Shown: positions 35,217-43,920 of the stretch, piece after piece | How positions within the stretch are numbered: position 1 is the stretch's first letter | How the letters are laid out: every line of letters starts with the position of its first letter | Source of the DNA: Marinobacter azerbaijanicus | Lineage (GTDB): Bacteria; Pseudomonadota; Gammaproteobacteria; Pseudomonadales; Oleiphilaceae | Direction of reading: 5' to 3' | Assembly (NCBI RefSeq): GCF_030250645.1 | Contig: NZ_JASSVS010000003.1 | Span: forward strand, 538,508 to 602,507 | Length of the DNA stretch: 64,000 nt | Position numbers and translations under genes: made by a program | The notes under the pieces: model-generated | Database searches by the model: none | Told to the model about the DNA's origin: nothing | What the model saw: only the letters and a program-made list of their open reading frames with translations

Positions 35217-36951
35217 TTCCAGCGATGCCGACTACGACATCGGCGACCTGCTCGGTCTTGGCAGCCAGTCGGTACGCAAGAACTATTATCCGGCGTTACA
35301 GGAGCGGATTGACGAACTGGAAAAGGAACGCAACCGCTACAAGTGGCTGTTTGAAAATGCCCTCCACGGAATCTTCCAGGCCAATCTTAGGGGTGGTTTC
35401 GTGGCTGCCAACCCGGCCATGGCACGCATCTGCGGTTATGACGATGCCGATGACCTGATTGCCCGTGTCATTCGCCTGCGAGAGCAACTTTTCTGCAGTT
35501 CCGCAGAGTTTGACGCCATACGTCAGGAATTACTGGATCACGGCAGCCTCAGCGCCCGGGAAACCCGGCTCAGGCGCGCTGACAATACCCCCGTACACGT
35601 TGCCATTACGCTGCTTCGGCGTCCGGACCTCGGGCCGGAAGTGGTGGAAGCCTTTGTTGCGGACATTACTGAACGCCACCTGGCTCGGGAAAAGCTGCGA
35701 AAGCTCAACGCCGATCTGGAGCGCCGGGTGGAAGAGCGCACTGATGAGCTCCAGAACGCCAATGTGGGATTACGCTACCAGATAGAGCAGCGGGAGAAAG
35801 TAGAGCAGGAACTGGTTGTGGCTGTGGATGCCGCACGACAAGCCAATGAAAGCAAGGACAAATACCTGGCGGCTGCCAGTCATGACCTGCTTCAGCCTCT
35901 GAATGCGGCCCGGCTGCTGGTCTCTGCTCTGATCGACAGCGACCTGCCGGTGAACGAAAGCCGCCTGGTACAGCGGGTGCAACGTTCGCTGGAAAGCGCG
36001 GAGGATCTGCTGGCGGATCTGCTGGATATCTCCAAGCTGGAACAGAAAGCCATGCAGCCTGACTATGTTCATACCGACATTGGTGAACTGATGCGGGGGC
36101 TGGCTCAGGAATTTGAACCACTGGCTGAGAATGCGGAACTGAACTTCCGCCTGCGTGCCGGTGCCGGCAGTGTCCGCACCGATCCGCGAATGCTGACACG
36201 GATCCTCAGGAATCTGTTGAGCAACGCCTTTCGTTACACCACCGAGGGTGGAGTCCTGTTTGCTGCCCGCAAGCGTGGTTCCAACCTGGAAATCGGAGTC
36301 TGGGATACCGGTGTCGGAATCGAAAAGGCAAAGCTTGAGGATATTTTCAGAGAGTTCCATCAGATACTGCCCAAAGGTGGCGGTCGGCAGGGGGTTGGCC
36401 TGGGCCTGGCAATCGTTGATCGAATGGCGAGGGTGCTGGGTTGTGAAATTCGGGTGGATTCCGTTTATGGCAAGGGCTCCTGTTTCAGTATTTTCCTCCC
36501 GCAGAGCAACGTCAGGGAGTCATCCGCTGGTCATCGGGACAGGGAGGCGCCGGTACCTGTTTCTTCCTCTTTCGAGGGTCTTCGCGTTCTGGTGATTGAT
36601 AATGAAGAGCCGGTGCAGGAGAGCATGCGGGCGGTGCTGGAACGTTGGGGTTGCCAGGTGGTGACGGCAGGCAGCGCAGTGACTGCCATAGAGTGCTGTC
36701 AGGCCGTCGACATAATTCTTGCGGACTTCCATCTGGATGAGAACCTGACAGGGTGCGAGGCGATCCATGCCGTTCGTCGTCACTTCGATCGTGATATCCC
36801 CGCTGCGGTCATTACCGCCGACCGCAGCGATGAAACGCGCCGGCTGATCAGTACCCAGTACCTGCCCATTCTGAACAAGCCGGTAAAGCCTAATCGCCTG
36901 AGGGCTCTGGTAACCAGTCTTGCGGCCTCCCTTGGCCCTGATCGGGAATGA
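35200..36951 (+). CDS. Hybrid histidine kinase-response regulator (ErcS'/NahK-like)
   Basis: About 583 residues, cytosolic: a PAS-like domain (about 50-185, WLFENALHGIFQANLRGG), a coiled coil, HisKA with His in YLAAASHDLLQPLNAA, HATPase (NLLSNAFRYT, DTGVGIE, GVGLGLAIVDRMA) and a C-terminal receiver (RVLVIDNEEPV, phospho-Asp in LADFHLDE, Lys in LNKPVKP). No membrane segment. This architecture is that of NahK and ErcS'. The ATG at 35200 overlaps ercA by 17 bases; another ATG at 35185 is possible. It probably feeds phosphate to the ethanol-oxidation regulators (inference). Confidence 0.87.
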   Translation: MKKPSDSSDADYDIGDLLGLGSQSVRKNYYPALQERIDELEKERNRYKWLFENALHGIFQANLRGGFVAANPAMARICGYDDADDLIARVIRLREQLFCSSAEFDAIRQELLDHGSLSARETRLRRADNTPVHVAITLLRRPDLGPEVVEAFVADITERHLAREKLRKLNADLERRVEERTDELQNANVGLRYQIEQREKVEQELVVAVDAARQANESKDKYLAAASHDLLQPLNAARLLVSALIDSDLPVNESRLVQRVQRSLESAEDLLADLLDISKLEQKAMQPDYVHTDIGELMRGLAQEFEPLAENAELNFRLRAGAGSVRTDPRMLTRILRNLLSNAFRYTTEGGVLFAARKRGSNLEIGVWDTGVGIEKAKLEDIFREFHQILPKGGGRQGVGLGLAIVDRMARVLGCEIRVDSVYGKGSCFSIFLPQSNVRESSAGHRDREAPVPVSSSFEGLRVLVIDNEEPVQESMRAVLERWGCQVVTAGSAVTAIECCQAVDIILADFHLDENLTGCEAIHAVRRHFDRDIPAAVITADRSDETRRLISTQYLPILNKPVKPNRLRALVTSLAASLGPDRE

Positions 36952-36998
36952 GCGTCTACACTTCATACTGTCAATAACTGTTTTGTCAGGAGAGAGTT

Positions 36999-37283
36999 AT
37001 GTCCGTTCCCGAAAATGCCCTTACCAATCACGAAGTGACCGTATGCCTGTCCGGCGGAGCCATCCTGGGGCCCTATAACGCGACCTGGTCCAGGGACGAG
37101 GGGGGCGACGTACGTGAACTGGTGAGGGAGTACGATGGCTACCTGCAGGGGGAAAAGCAGCACCGGTTCAAGTTCCACCTGCACGATGCCTATACCAATA
37201 CAGTTCATACCCTGATTCTGAATTTTGATCAGGTTACCGGCATTTGCGACCATGTCAGGCTGAAGTCGCCACTTAATAAATGA
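36999..37283 (+). CDS. Uncharacterised 94-residue protein
   Basis: I do not recognise this protein. It has an AGGAGAG ribosome site, no signal peptide and no membrane segment, and is rich in His and charged residues (QHRFKFHLHDAY). It lies 47 bases after the hybrid kinase and 27 before fumarase, in the same direction, so it could be cotranscribed with either. Coding rather than spurious because of its strong ribosome site and compact fit between genes. Confidence 0.65.
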   Translation: MSVPENALTNHEVTVCLSGGAILGPYNATWSRDEGGDVRELVREYDGYLQGEKQHRFKFHLHDAYTNTVHTLILNFDQVTGICDHVRLKSPLNK

Positions 37284-37310
37284 TCGCAGCTGGCTGACGA
37301 GGAGGATGTC

Positions 37311-38687
37311 ATGACTATGTTCAGGACAGAAAAGGACAGCCTGGGAGAAGTGCGCGTCCCCCAGGACGCTTTGTGGGGAGCCCAGACCCAGAGGGCCGTT
37401 GAGAATTTCCCGGTCAGCGGCTTACCCATGCCGCCGGCCTTCATCGCTGCGGTGGTGCGGGTAAAACAGGCGGCCGCCGACGCCAACGCCAGCCTCGGAT
37501 TGCTGGACAACGAGGCCCGCGATGCCATTGTGGCGGCAGGGAACCGCATACTGGATGGCGAATGCGCCGACCAGTTCCCCATTGACCGCTACCAGACCGG
37601 TTCGGGCACCAGCACCAACATGAATGTGAATGAGGTCATCGCGGCACTGGCAGGTCAGGACGAGGTAGAGATTCACCCGAATGACCATGTGAACATGAGC
37701 CAGAGCTCCAACGACGTGATTCCAACTGCCATTCATGTCAGTGCGGTTGCCGGGATTCAGGAGCGGCTGATTCCCGCGCTGACCCACCTTTGCGGAATCA
37801 TTTACGAGCGTGAAGCCCTGTTCACTGATCAGGTCAAAACCGGCCGTACCCACCTGATGGATGCCATGCCGGTTACCCTGGGCCAGGAGCTGAGAACCTG
37901 GCGGGAGCAACTGCTCGCTGTTGAAAAGCGGCTTGAGGCGGCATCTGATGATCTGCTGGAGGTCCCCCAGGGCGGGACAGCGGTGGGTACCGGCGTGAAC
38001 GCGCTGCACGAATTTCCGGACCAGTTCATCAAGTTTCTCAGGTCCAACACCGGCTACCAGTTCCGTTCCCTGGAGCACAAGTTTGTAGGGCAGAGTGCCA
38101 TTGACGCGCCGGTGGCTCTGTCGGCACAGCTCCGCGGAATGGCCATTGTGCTCACCAAGATTGCCAATGACCTGCGCTGGATGAACAGCGGACCTATCCA
38201 TGGTCTGGCGGAAATCAGCCTGCCAGCGTTGCAACCGGGTAGCAGCATTATGCCGGGCAAAGTAAACCCGGTAATACCGGAGTCGGTAGCAATGGTGGGG
38301 GCCCAGGTCATGGGCCTGGACAACAGCATTGCCATTGCCGGGCAGTCTGGCAATTTTCAGCTGAATGTTATGTTGCCGTTGGTGGGGGCAAATCTGTTGG
38401 ACATGATTGAGCTGCTGACCAATGCATCCACCGTGCTGGGTGAGAAGGCAATCCGGGATTTCACGGTGAACACTGATCACCTTAACGAAGCCGTTGGTAA
38501 AAATCCGGTGCTGGTTACCGCGTTGAACCCGGAAATCGGTTACAGCCTGGCCTCCGAGATTGCCAAGGAAGCCTATCAGACCGGGCGGCCGGTGATTGAT
38601 GTGGCGGAGGAACGTAGTGGTCTCGACCGTAACCGGCTCGAGGAACTGATGGACCCGCTGAAACTGACAAAAGGCGGCGTTGCCTGA
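37311..38687 (+). CDS. fumC: Class II fumarase
   Basis: 458 residues, normal length. Superfamily signature GSSIMPGKVNPVIPE is intact, with its flexible loop Ser; other blocks are QTGSGTSTNMNVNEV, HPNDHVNMSQSSND and KTGRTHLMDAMP. Interconverts fumarate and malate in the TCA cycle without an iron-sulfur cluster. AGGAGG sits five bases before the ATG. Malate:quinone oxidoreductase is encoded 5 kb away. Confidence 0.95.
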   Translation: MTMFRTEKDSLGEVRVPQDALWGAQTQRAVENFPVSGLPMPPAFIAAVVRVKQAAADANASLGLLDNEARDAIVAAGNRILDGECADQFPIDRYQTGSGTSTNMNVNEVIAALAGQDEVEIHPNDHVNMSQSSNDVIPTAIHVSAVAGIQERLIPALTHLCGIIYEREALFTDQVKTGRTHLMDAMPVTLGQELRTWREQLLAVEKRLEAASDDLLEVPQGGTAVGTGVNALHEFPDQFIKFLRSNTGYQFRSLEHKFVGQSAIDAPVALSAQLRGMAIVLTKIANDLRWMNSGPIHGLAEISLPALQPGSSIMPGKVNPVIPESVAMVGAQVMGLDNSIAIAGQSGNFQLNVMLPLVGANLLDMIELLTNASTVLGEKAIRDFTVNTDHLNEAVGKNPVLVTALNPEIGYSLASEIAKEAYQTGRPVIDVAEERSGLDRNRLEELMDPLKLTKGGVA

Positions 38688-38704
38688 TCTATCTCGAGCT
38701 CTTC

Positions 38705-39163
38705 GTGATGCTGGTGCTGGCAAACGGAGCGCCGGTTCTGGCCGCTCGCCTGTTTGGCAGCCACTGGTCCGCTCCTGTCGACGGTGACAGGCTATGGCGG
38801 GATGGCAGGCCGCTGCTCGGGAGCAGCAAAACCTGGCGCGGCGTTGTTTCAGGTACGCTGGCTTGCGGCCTGTTTACGCTGATGACCGGGATGGGACTGC
38901 TATTTGGCCTGGTGTTCGGGTTGCTGGGCCTGATTGGCGATATGATCAGCAGCTTCATCAAGCGCCGTGCCGGTATGGCCTCCAGTGCCCGGGCCATAGG
39001 GCTGGACCAGATTCCCGAGGCATTACTGCCCATGCTACTGGCGTGGCTCTGGCTCGAGCTGAGTGGCCTGGCCGTAGCAGGCGTGATAGTGCTTTTTACC
39101 CTCTCCAATATTCTGCTGTCACCGTTGCTGTATCGGCTGGGTATTCGTCACCAGCCCCATTGA
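38705..39163 (+). CDS. CarS-like (CDP-archaeol synthase, DUF46) membrane protein
   Basis: About 152 residues with four or five hydrophobic helices. Motifs ANGAPVLA, DRLWRDGRPLLGSSKTWRG and GLIGDMISSFIKRR are those of the CarS/CdsA-like cytidylyltransferase group (PF01864). Bacterial homologues are small and their substrate is unknown; CDP-activation of a lipid alcohol is the family reaction. GTG at 38705 and ATG at 38708 are both possible starts, right after fumC. Confidence 0.75.
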   Translation: MMLVLANGAPVLAARLFGSHWSAPVDGDRLWRDGRPLLGSSKTWRGVVSGTLACGLFTLMTGMGLLFGLVFGLLGLIGDMISSFIKRRAGMASSARAIGLDQIPEALLPMLLAWLWLELSGLAVAGVIVLFTLSNILLSPLLYRLGIRHQPH

Positions 39164-39169
39164 GCCTGG

Positions 39170-40144
39170 TCAGCCCGGTCCGGCCGTGAGGGTGTGCAGG
39201 GTAACTTCAGGCGGGCAGTTCAGGCGGACATTGACCACCGAAGTACCGGTTCCCGGAGAGGTATAACCCTGCATGCCGTTGCGGCGCCAGTAGCCGCGGC
39301 CAAGTTCCCGGGGGCAGTCGGAATCCAGGGTGACGGGAATGCCGCCGGGCAGGCAGATCTGCCCACCATGGGTATGTCCGCACAGGAAAACGTCATAGCC
39401 GGCATGGGCAGCCTCCCGCCAGATTTCGGGGGTATGGCTGAGCAATATGCTGATGCCGCCCGGTGGAATCCGGTCACCGGCCCTGTGCAGATTGTGGACT
39501 TTGTAGAAATGGGCATCATCCACGCCTGACAGGTAGAGCTTGTCATCCCCACTTTTCAGTTCCACGTGTTCATTCATTAACAGGTGATACCCCATGTCCT
39601 CGAGGCCGGGCACCATGCGCACACTGTCATGATTGCCCAGAACCGCGTAAGCCTTGCCCCGGATGGCGCCCCGCAGCCTCGCCATTCCCTCCATGGCATT
39701 ATCAATCGGCCCCCAGGTCAGGCGACGGTAGTCACCGGTCAGCACGCACAGGTCGTATTCCAGAGGCTCGATCCGGTCGATAACTGCCTGCAGGTTGGCC
39801 TCATCCATATCGACATGAAGGTCGGTCAGCTGCAGTATACGATAGCCCTCGAACGCCGCCGGCAGGCCGTTGATGTGGAAGTGGTTATGAACGGTGTCCA
39901 GACGGCGGCTGTTAGCCTGGCCCCGCCGGAACAGTCCCGCCAGTTTCAGGCAGGTGCTGATAAACCGTGGTGCCGAGGTAATATTCTCGAGATGGAACGA
40001 ATGCTGGTCCGGCCCGAAAATCTTTGCCTCCGCTTCCCGTTCAATGCCGAGGCGCTGTCGCGCGTGAACCGGGCCAAGCCTGAGGCTCAGGCGATATTCC
40101 AGCAGTTCGTCCTGATTTTCTGGTGTATGGGCCCGGGCAGTCAT
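39170..40144 (-). CDS. Calcineurin-like metallophosphoesterase (YkuE type)
   Basis: 324 residues. Di-metal motifs in order: DLHVD, GDYR, GNHDS, a His in LLSHTPE, and GHTHGGQ. The first ~90 residues are an unusual charged extension before the catalytic core, and no signal peptide is seen. YkuE relatives act on membrane or envelope phosphate esters. It converges on the CarS-like gene, six bases apart. Confidence 0.85.
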   Translation of the reverse strand: MTARAHTPENQDELLEYRLSLRLGPVHARQRLGIEREAEAKIFGPDQHSFHLENITSAPRFISTCLKLAGLFRRGQANSRRLDTVHNHFHINGLPAAFEGYRILQLTDLHVDMDEANLQAVIDRIEPLEYDLCVLTGDYRRLTWGPIDNAMEGMARLRGAIRGKAYAVLGNHDSVRMVPGLEDMGYHLLMNEHVELKSGDDKLYLSGVDDAHFYKVHNLHRAGDRIPPGGISILLSHTPEIWREAAHAGYDVFLCGHTHGGQICLPGGIPVTLDSDCPRELGRGYWRRNGMQGYTSPGTGTSVVNVRLNCPPEVTLHTLTAGPG

Positions 40145-40289
40145 TGCTGATCCTGTTGGTTGTTGTGAGTGTTTCCTGTCACGATCCGGTCAACCCGCCC
40201 CCTCATTATGGTCGGGTCTGGGAGTGATGCAACAGGGAAGTCATAATGTGCACTCTTCTTAATTCACGCTGTCGGAGACAGAGGGTTCC

Positions 40290-41468
40290 ATGTCCAAGGA
40301 TGCCTACCCCGGGTCGTTACCTGTCTGGCACATTTTTCTGTTGTTTCTGCGTCTTGGCCTGACCTCGTTTGGCGGCCCGGCGGCTCATCTGGGGTTCTTC
40401 CATGGGGAATTTGTAAAACGCCGGCGGTGGTTGTCGGATTCCGCCTATGGCGAAGTGGTTGCGCTGTGCCAGTTATTGCCGGGGCCCGCGTCCAGTCAGG
40501 TGGGGCTGGCGCTTGGTTTCCTGCAGCGCGGATACAGTGGTGCTGCCGCAGCCTGGCTTGGGTTTACCCTGCCATCGGCCCTGTTGATGACATTGTTTGC
40601 CCTGGGTCTTGGGTTATGGCCGGATGCCGGAGAGGGTGGATGGATAACCGGCCTCAAACTGTTCGTGGTGGCGGTTGTTGCCCAGGCCGTCTGGCAGATG
40701 GGCCGGAGCCTGTGCCCGGACAGCCCGCGGTTATCCATCGCAGTACTGGTAACGATACTGTTGCTGACCGTTGGTGAAACCTGGATGCAGATTCTGGCAC
40801 TGCTTGTCGCGGGGGCAGCGGGTGCGGCATTGAAGCTGCCCCGGAAACAGTCTGCAGAGGCATTGACCATACCCGTACAGACTCGTCGCCCCATGGCTTT
40901 CTTTGCCGTGTTTATTTTGCTGTTGGTGCTGGCATTCATACCGCTGGCGTCGGGCTCCCTGGGCTGGATCTGGGCCGAACTGTATCGTGCCGGTGCATTG
41001 GTGTTCGGTGGCGGGCATGTGGTGCTGCCCTGGTTGCAGGAAGGCTTTGTGGCATCTGGCGCCATGCCGGCAGACACCTTCCTGGCCGGCTATGGGGTTG
41101 CCCAGGCGATGCCGGGGCCGCTGTTTTCCTTCTCTGCGTTTCTCGGTGGTGTAGAAAATGGTTGGGCCGGTGCGGCAGTAGCCGTTTTTGCTGTCTTCCT
41201 GCCAGGAACTCTGCTGGTGTTTGCCGGTCTTCCCCTGTGGTCCTACATTCGCAGCCATGAAGTCGCCCGGTCAGCACTTGCCGGAGTGAATGCAGGTGTC
41301 GTCGGGTTGTTGATTGCTGCATTGTATGATCCGGTCTGGACCTCGGCCGTACATGGTTCAGGGTCAGTGGGGTTTGTTCTGCTGGTCTGGCTTGCCCTGG
41401 CTTTGTGGCGGGTGCCGGTGTGGATCCTGGCGCCCGCCAGTGCCCTGGCGGGGCTGCTGCTTTTCTGA
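40290..41468 (+). CDS. chrA: Chromate transporter ChrA
   Basis: 392 residues, long two-domain CHR protein. Each half carries the family signature: RLGLTSFGGPAAHLGFFH with LCQLLPGPASSQVG in the first, RAGALVFGGGHVVLPWLQ with GVAQAMPGPLFSFSAF in the second. About ten membrane helices. Exports chromate by proton-coupled transport. AGAGGG precedes the ATG. No chromate regulator gene is next to it. Confidence 0.9.
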   Translation: MSKDAYPGSLPVWHIFLLFLRLGLTSFGGPAAHLGFFHGEFVKRRRWLSDSAYGEVVALCQLLPGPASSQVGLALGFLQRGYSGAAAAWLGFTLPSALLMTLFALGLGLWPDAGEGGWITGLKLFVVAVVAQAVWQMGRSLCPDSPRLSIAVLVTILLLTVGETWMQILALLVAGAAGAALKLPRKQSAEALTIPVQTRRPMAFFAVFILLLVLAFIPLASGSLGWIWAELYRAGALVFGGGHVVLPWLQEGFVASGAMPADTFLAGYGVAQAMPGPLFSFSAFLGGVENGWAGAAVAVFAVFLPGTLLVFAGLPLWSYIRSHEVARSALAGVNAGVVGLLIAALYDPVWTSAVHGSGSVGFVLLVWLALALWRVPVWILAPASALAGLLLF

Positions 41469-41564
41469 TCGGGTCTGCCGGGGTGGCCAAAACCGTTCAG
41501 TAAGACCACACTTGGGCACAAGCGTACGCGCATTAATGGTAATGACTCAGAGGCAAAAGCTGAT

Positions 41565-42212
41565 ATGTCGACATCCTGCAATATTCCAGGCCTGAACGTA
41601 CCGAAAAGCCGTTTTCCGGACCCCGAGAGCGATCTGCCTGCCAGTAGCGACAGGGAGCAGAGAATCGTGCTGGCAGGTGGCTGCTTCTGGTGTGTAGAGG
41701 CGGTTTTTCTGGCGGTTAACGGGGTGAACAGTGTTGAGTCCGGCTACGCCGGTGGCAGCGAGGACACTGCAAACTACGAAGCAGTATGCAGTGGCCAGAC
41801 CGGCCACGCCGAAGTGGTCGATGTGCGATACGACCCGCAAACGGTGAGCCTGGGCGAGATCCTGAAAGTATTCTTCTCTGTGGCTCACGATCCTACCCAG
41901 CTCAATCGTCAGGGTAATGATCGTGGTACCCAGTACCGTTCAGCGATCTTCTACGAGACGGAAGACCAGAAACAGGTGGCGGAGGCCTATATCCGCCAGC
42001 TGAATGCGGCGGGCGTCTACGATGACCCGGTGGTGACCACCCTTGAGCCACTGGACGCATTCTATCCTGCGGAGTCGTACCACCAGAACTTTGCCGCCCG
42101 GAATCCTTATCAGCCCTACATCATGGCTGTTGCAGCACCAAAGATGGAAAAGCTTGTGGACGCATTCGGTGATCGGCTGAAACCCGGTTACTCCGATAAC
42201 GATATTGCCTGA
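41565..42212 (+). CDS. msrA: Peptide methionine-S-sulfoxide reductase MsrA
   Basis: 215 residues. Catalytic Cys is in [11 protein letters not shown] near residue 43; the later blocks are [19 protein letters not shown] and [22 protein letters not shown] ~30-residue N-terminal extension precedes the core and does not look like a signal peptide. Repairs S-methionine sulfoxide with thioredoxin. msrB follows 10 bases later, so both isomers are repaired from one operon. Confidence 0.95.
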   Translation: MSTSCNIPGLNVPKSRFPDPESDLPASSDREQRIVLAGGCFWCVEAVFLAVNGVNSVESGYAGGSEDTANYEAVCSGQTGHAEVVDVRYDPQTVSLGEILKVFFSVAHDPTQLNRQGNDRGTQYRSAIFYETEDQKQVAEAYIRQLNAAGVYDDPVVTTLEPLDAFYPAESYHQNFAARNPYQPYIMAVAAPKMEKLVDAFGDRLKPGYSDNDIA

Positions 42213-42222
42213 GGAGGCTGCT

Positions 42223-42651
42223 ATGAGCGTTTCTGCTGCAGGTTACGACCTGACACCGCTGACACCGGAACAGATTGAGAAGAAAGCCGCCAGCCTGACT
42301 GATGAAGAGCGCCGCGTGCTGCTGGACCACGGCACCGAACGGCCCTTCTGCGGCACGCTGCTGGATAACAAAAACCCCGGCGTCTATTACTGTCGGTTAT
42401 GCGAGCTGCCACTGTTCAGTTCGGATTCGAAATTTGATTCCGGCACCGGCTGGCCCAGTTTTTTTCAGCCGTTCGATACCGACCACATTCGTTATATTGA
42501 AGACAGCAGCCTGGGCATGACCCGCACAGAAATTCGCTGCCCGCGCTGCGACAGCCATCTGGGGCATGTGTTCCCCGATGGGCCGCCGCCGACCGGGCAA
42601 CGCTACTGTCTGAATTCCGTGGCCATGGTATTCTGGGAGAATCAGGACTGA
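42223..42651 (+). CDS. msrB: Peptide methionine-R-sulfoxide reductase MsrB
   Basis: 142 residues. Zinc CxxC pairs CRLCELP and [12 protein letters not shown]; catalytic Cys in [18 protein letters not shown] is the substrate loop. The ATG at 42223 is preceded by GAGGAGG; an upstream start would overlap msrA and lacks a site. Works with msrA in oxidative damage repair. Confidence 0.95.
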   Translation: MSVSAAGYDLTPLTPEQIEKKAASLTDEERRVLLDHGTERPFCGTLLDNKNPGVYYCRLCELPLFSSDSKFDSGTGWPSFFQPFDTDHIRYIEDSSLGMTRTEIRCPRCDSHLGHVFPDGPPPTGQRYCLNSVAMVFWENQD

Positions 42652-42659
42652 CCCTGTGA

Positions 42660-43631
42660 TCAGCCGACCACGGTCGATACCAGATAGCTGGCGTAACCGA
42701 CGTACACCAGCAGCAGGACCACGCCGTCCGGTCGGCCGACAGTACGGGCCTTGCCCGTCAGGCCAAAGCTCATTACCAGCAGACCAATGGTCAGGGCAGC
42801 CATTAATGTCCAGTCCCGGTAAAGTACTTCCATATCAACGGTCATTGGTTCAATGGTCGCCGCGAGGCCAACAACAGCCAGGGTGTTGAAAATACCTGAC
42901 CCGAGGATGTTGCCCAGTATCAGGTCGTGCTCATTCTTCTTCACCGCCGCCAGCGCAGACGCCAGCTCTGGTAGTGATGTGCCTATGGCGACAATGGTCA
43001 GACCGATGATCAGATCGCTCACGCCCAGGCTCTGGGCAATGAATACTGCGCCCCAGACCAGCATGCGGGAGCTGACCAGGAGCAAAACCAGGCCAATGGC
43101 CAGCCACATCAGCGCGATATTCAGGGGCATCGGGTGGGCCATCAGCTCGGCGTCCGTTTCGCCGATCAGTGAGTCGCCCTTGCCCTGCATGCCCTGATAG
43201 ATGGACCAGCCCATGACTGCCGCGAAGACAGCCAGCAGCACCCAGCCATCAAGCCGTGTCAGTTCGCCATCAATCAACTGGTAACCGGCAATGGCGGTCA
43301 GGACCAGCAGCAGAGGAAGCTCTTTGCGTATGACCTGGGAGTGCACAGCAATTGGAGCGATCACCGCGGTAATTCCGACGATGACCGCAATATTGGTGAT
43401 GTTTGAGCCATAGGCGTTGCCCAGGGCCAGTCCCGGGTTACCATCCAGCGCGGCCATGGCGGATACTGCCAGTTCTGGCGCGGAGGTACCGAACCCGATG
43501 ATCACCATGCCGATCAGCAGGGAAGGCATGCCCAGGTGCTTGGCGGTTGCCGCCGCACCTTCGATGAAGCGGTCGGCGCTCCAGACAAGAAGAATCAGAC
43601 CAGCAATGATTGCTGCAAGTGCCAATAACAT
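42660..43631 (-). CDS. Calcium/sodium antiporter (YrbG/CaCA family)
   Basis: 323 residues with about ten helices in two inverted halves. The alpha repeats are GFGTSAPELAVSAMAAL and AIGTSLPELASALAAV, with GNAYGSNITNIAVI and GNILGSGIFNTLAV, diagnostic of K-independent Na/Ca exchangers. ATG 43631 opens into the first helix; a start 11 codons upstream is possible. Convergent with msrB, eight bases apart. Confidence 0.92.
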   Translation of the reverse strand: MLLALAAIIAGLILLVWSADRFIEGAAATAKHLGMPSLLIGMVIIGFGTSAPELAVSAMAALDGNPGLALGNAYGSNITNIAVIVGITAVIAPIAVHSQVIRKELPLLLVLTAIAGYQLIDGELTRLDGWVLLAVFAAVMGWSIYQGMQGKGDSLIGETDAELMAHPMPLNIALMWLAIGLVLLLVSSRMLVWGAVFIAQSLGVSDLIIGLTIVAIGTSLPELASALAAVKKNEHDLILGNILGSGIFNTLAVVGLAATIEPMTVDMEVLYRDWTLMAALTIGLLVMSFGLTGKARTVGRPDGVVLLLVYVGYASYLVSTVVG

Positions 43632-43817
43632 AAAGAAAACCTGATGGTGAAAGCCACGCGGCATGAGACTAAAGTGGCGGTGATATCCTTGACCGCAGGC
43701 GCGAGAATGATAGTAACCACGTCCGGCGAGCGCATTTTAAACGTTTGACCCAGTCGCGGCCACTGGTCGTAAAGAAATTCAGTACGTTGGCTGGGCGTCA
43801 ATTGACAATCGCAATTT

Positions 43818-43843
43818 ATTATCCGCTCAGAAAACGGGATAAT
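43818..43843. promoter_or_regulatory. 7-bp inverted repeat in the mqo upstream region
   Basis: ATTATCC (43818-43824) and GGATAAT (43837-43843) are perfect complements 12 bases apart, 78 bases before mqo, near a TTGACA at 43802. Could be an operator or a leader hairpin; no family assignment. The rest of the 289-base gap shows nothing I recognise. Confidence 0.3.
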
Positions 43844-43920
43844 CTCGCGCGCAATTTCAGAAAGCCCCTCTGCTGATCGCGGATGGGTTACAGGCTTTAA
43901 ACTAGCTAGGGTGATAACCA

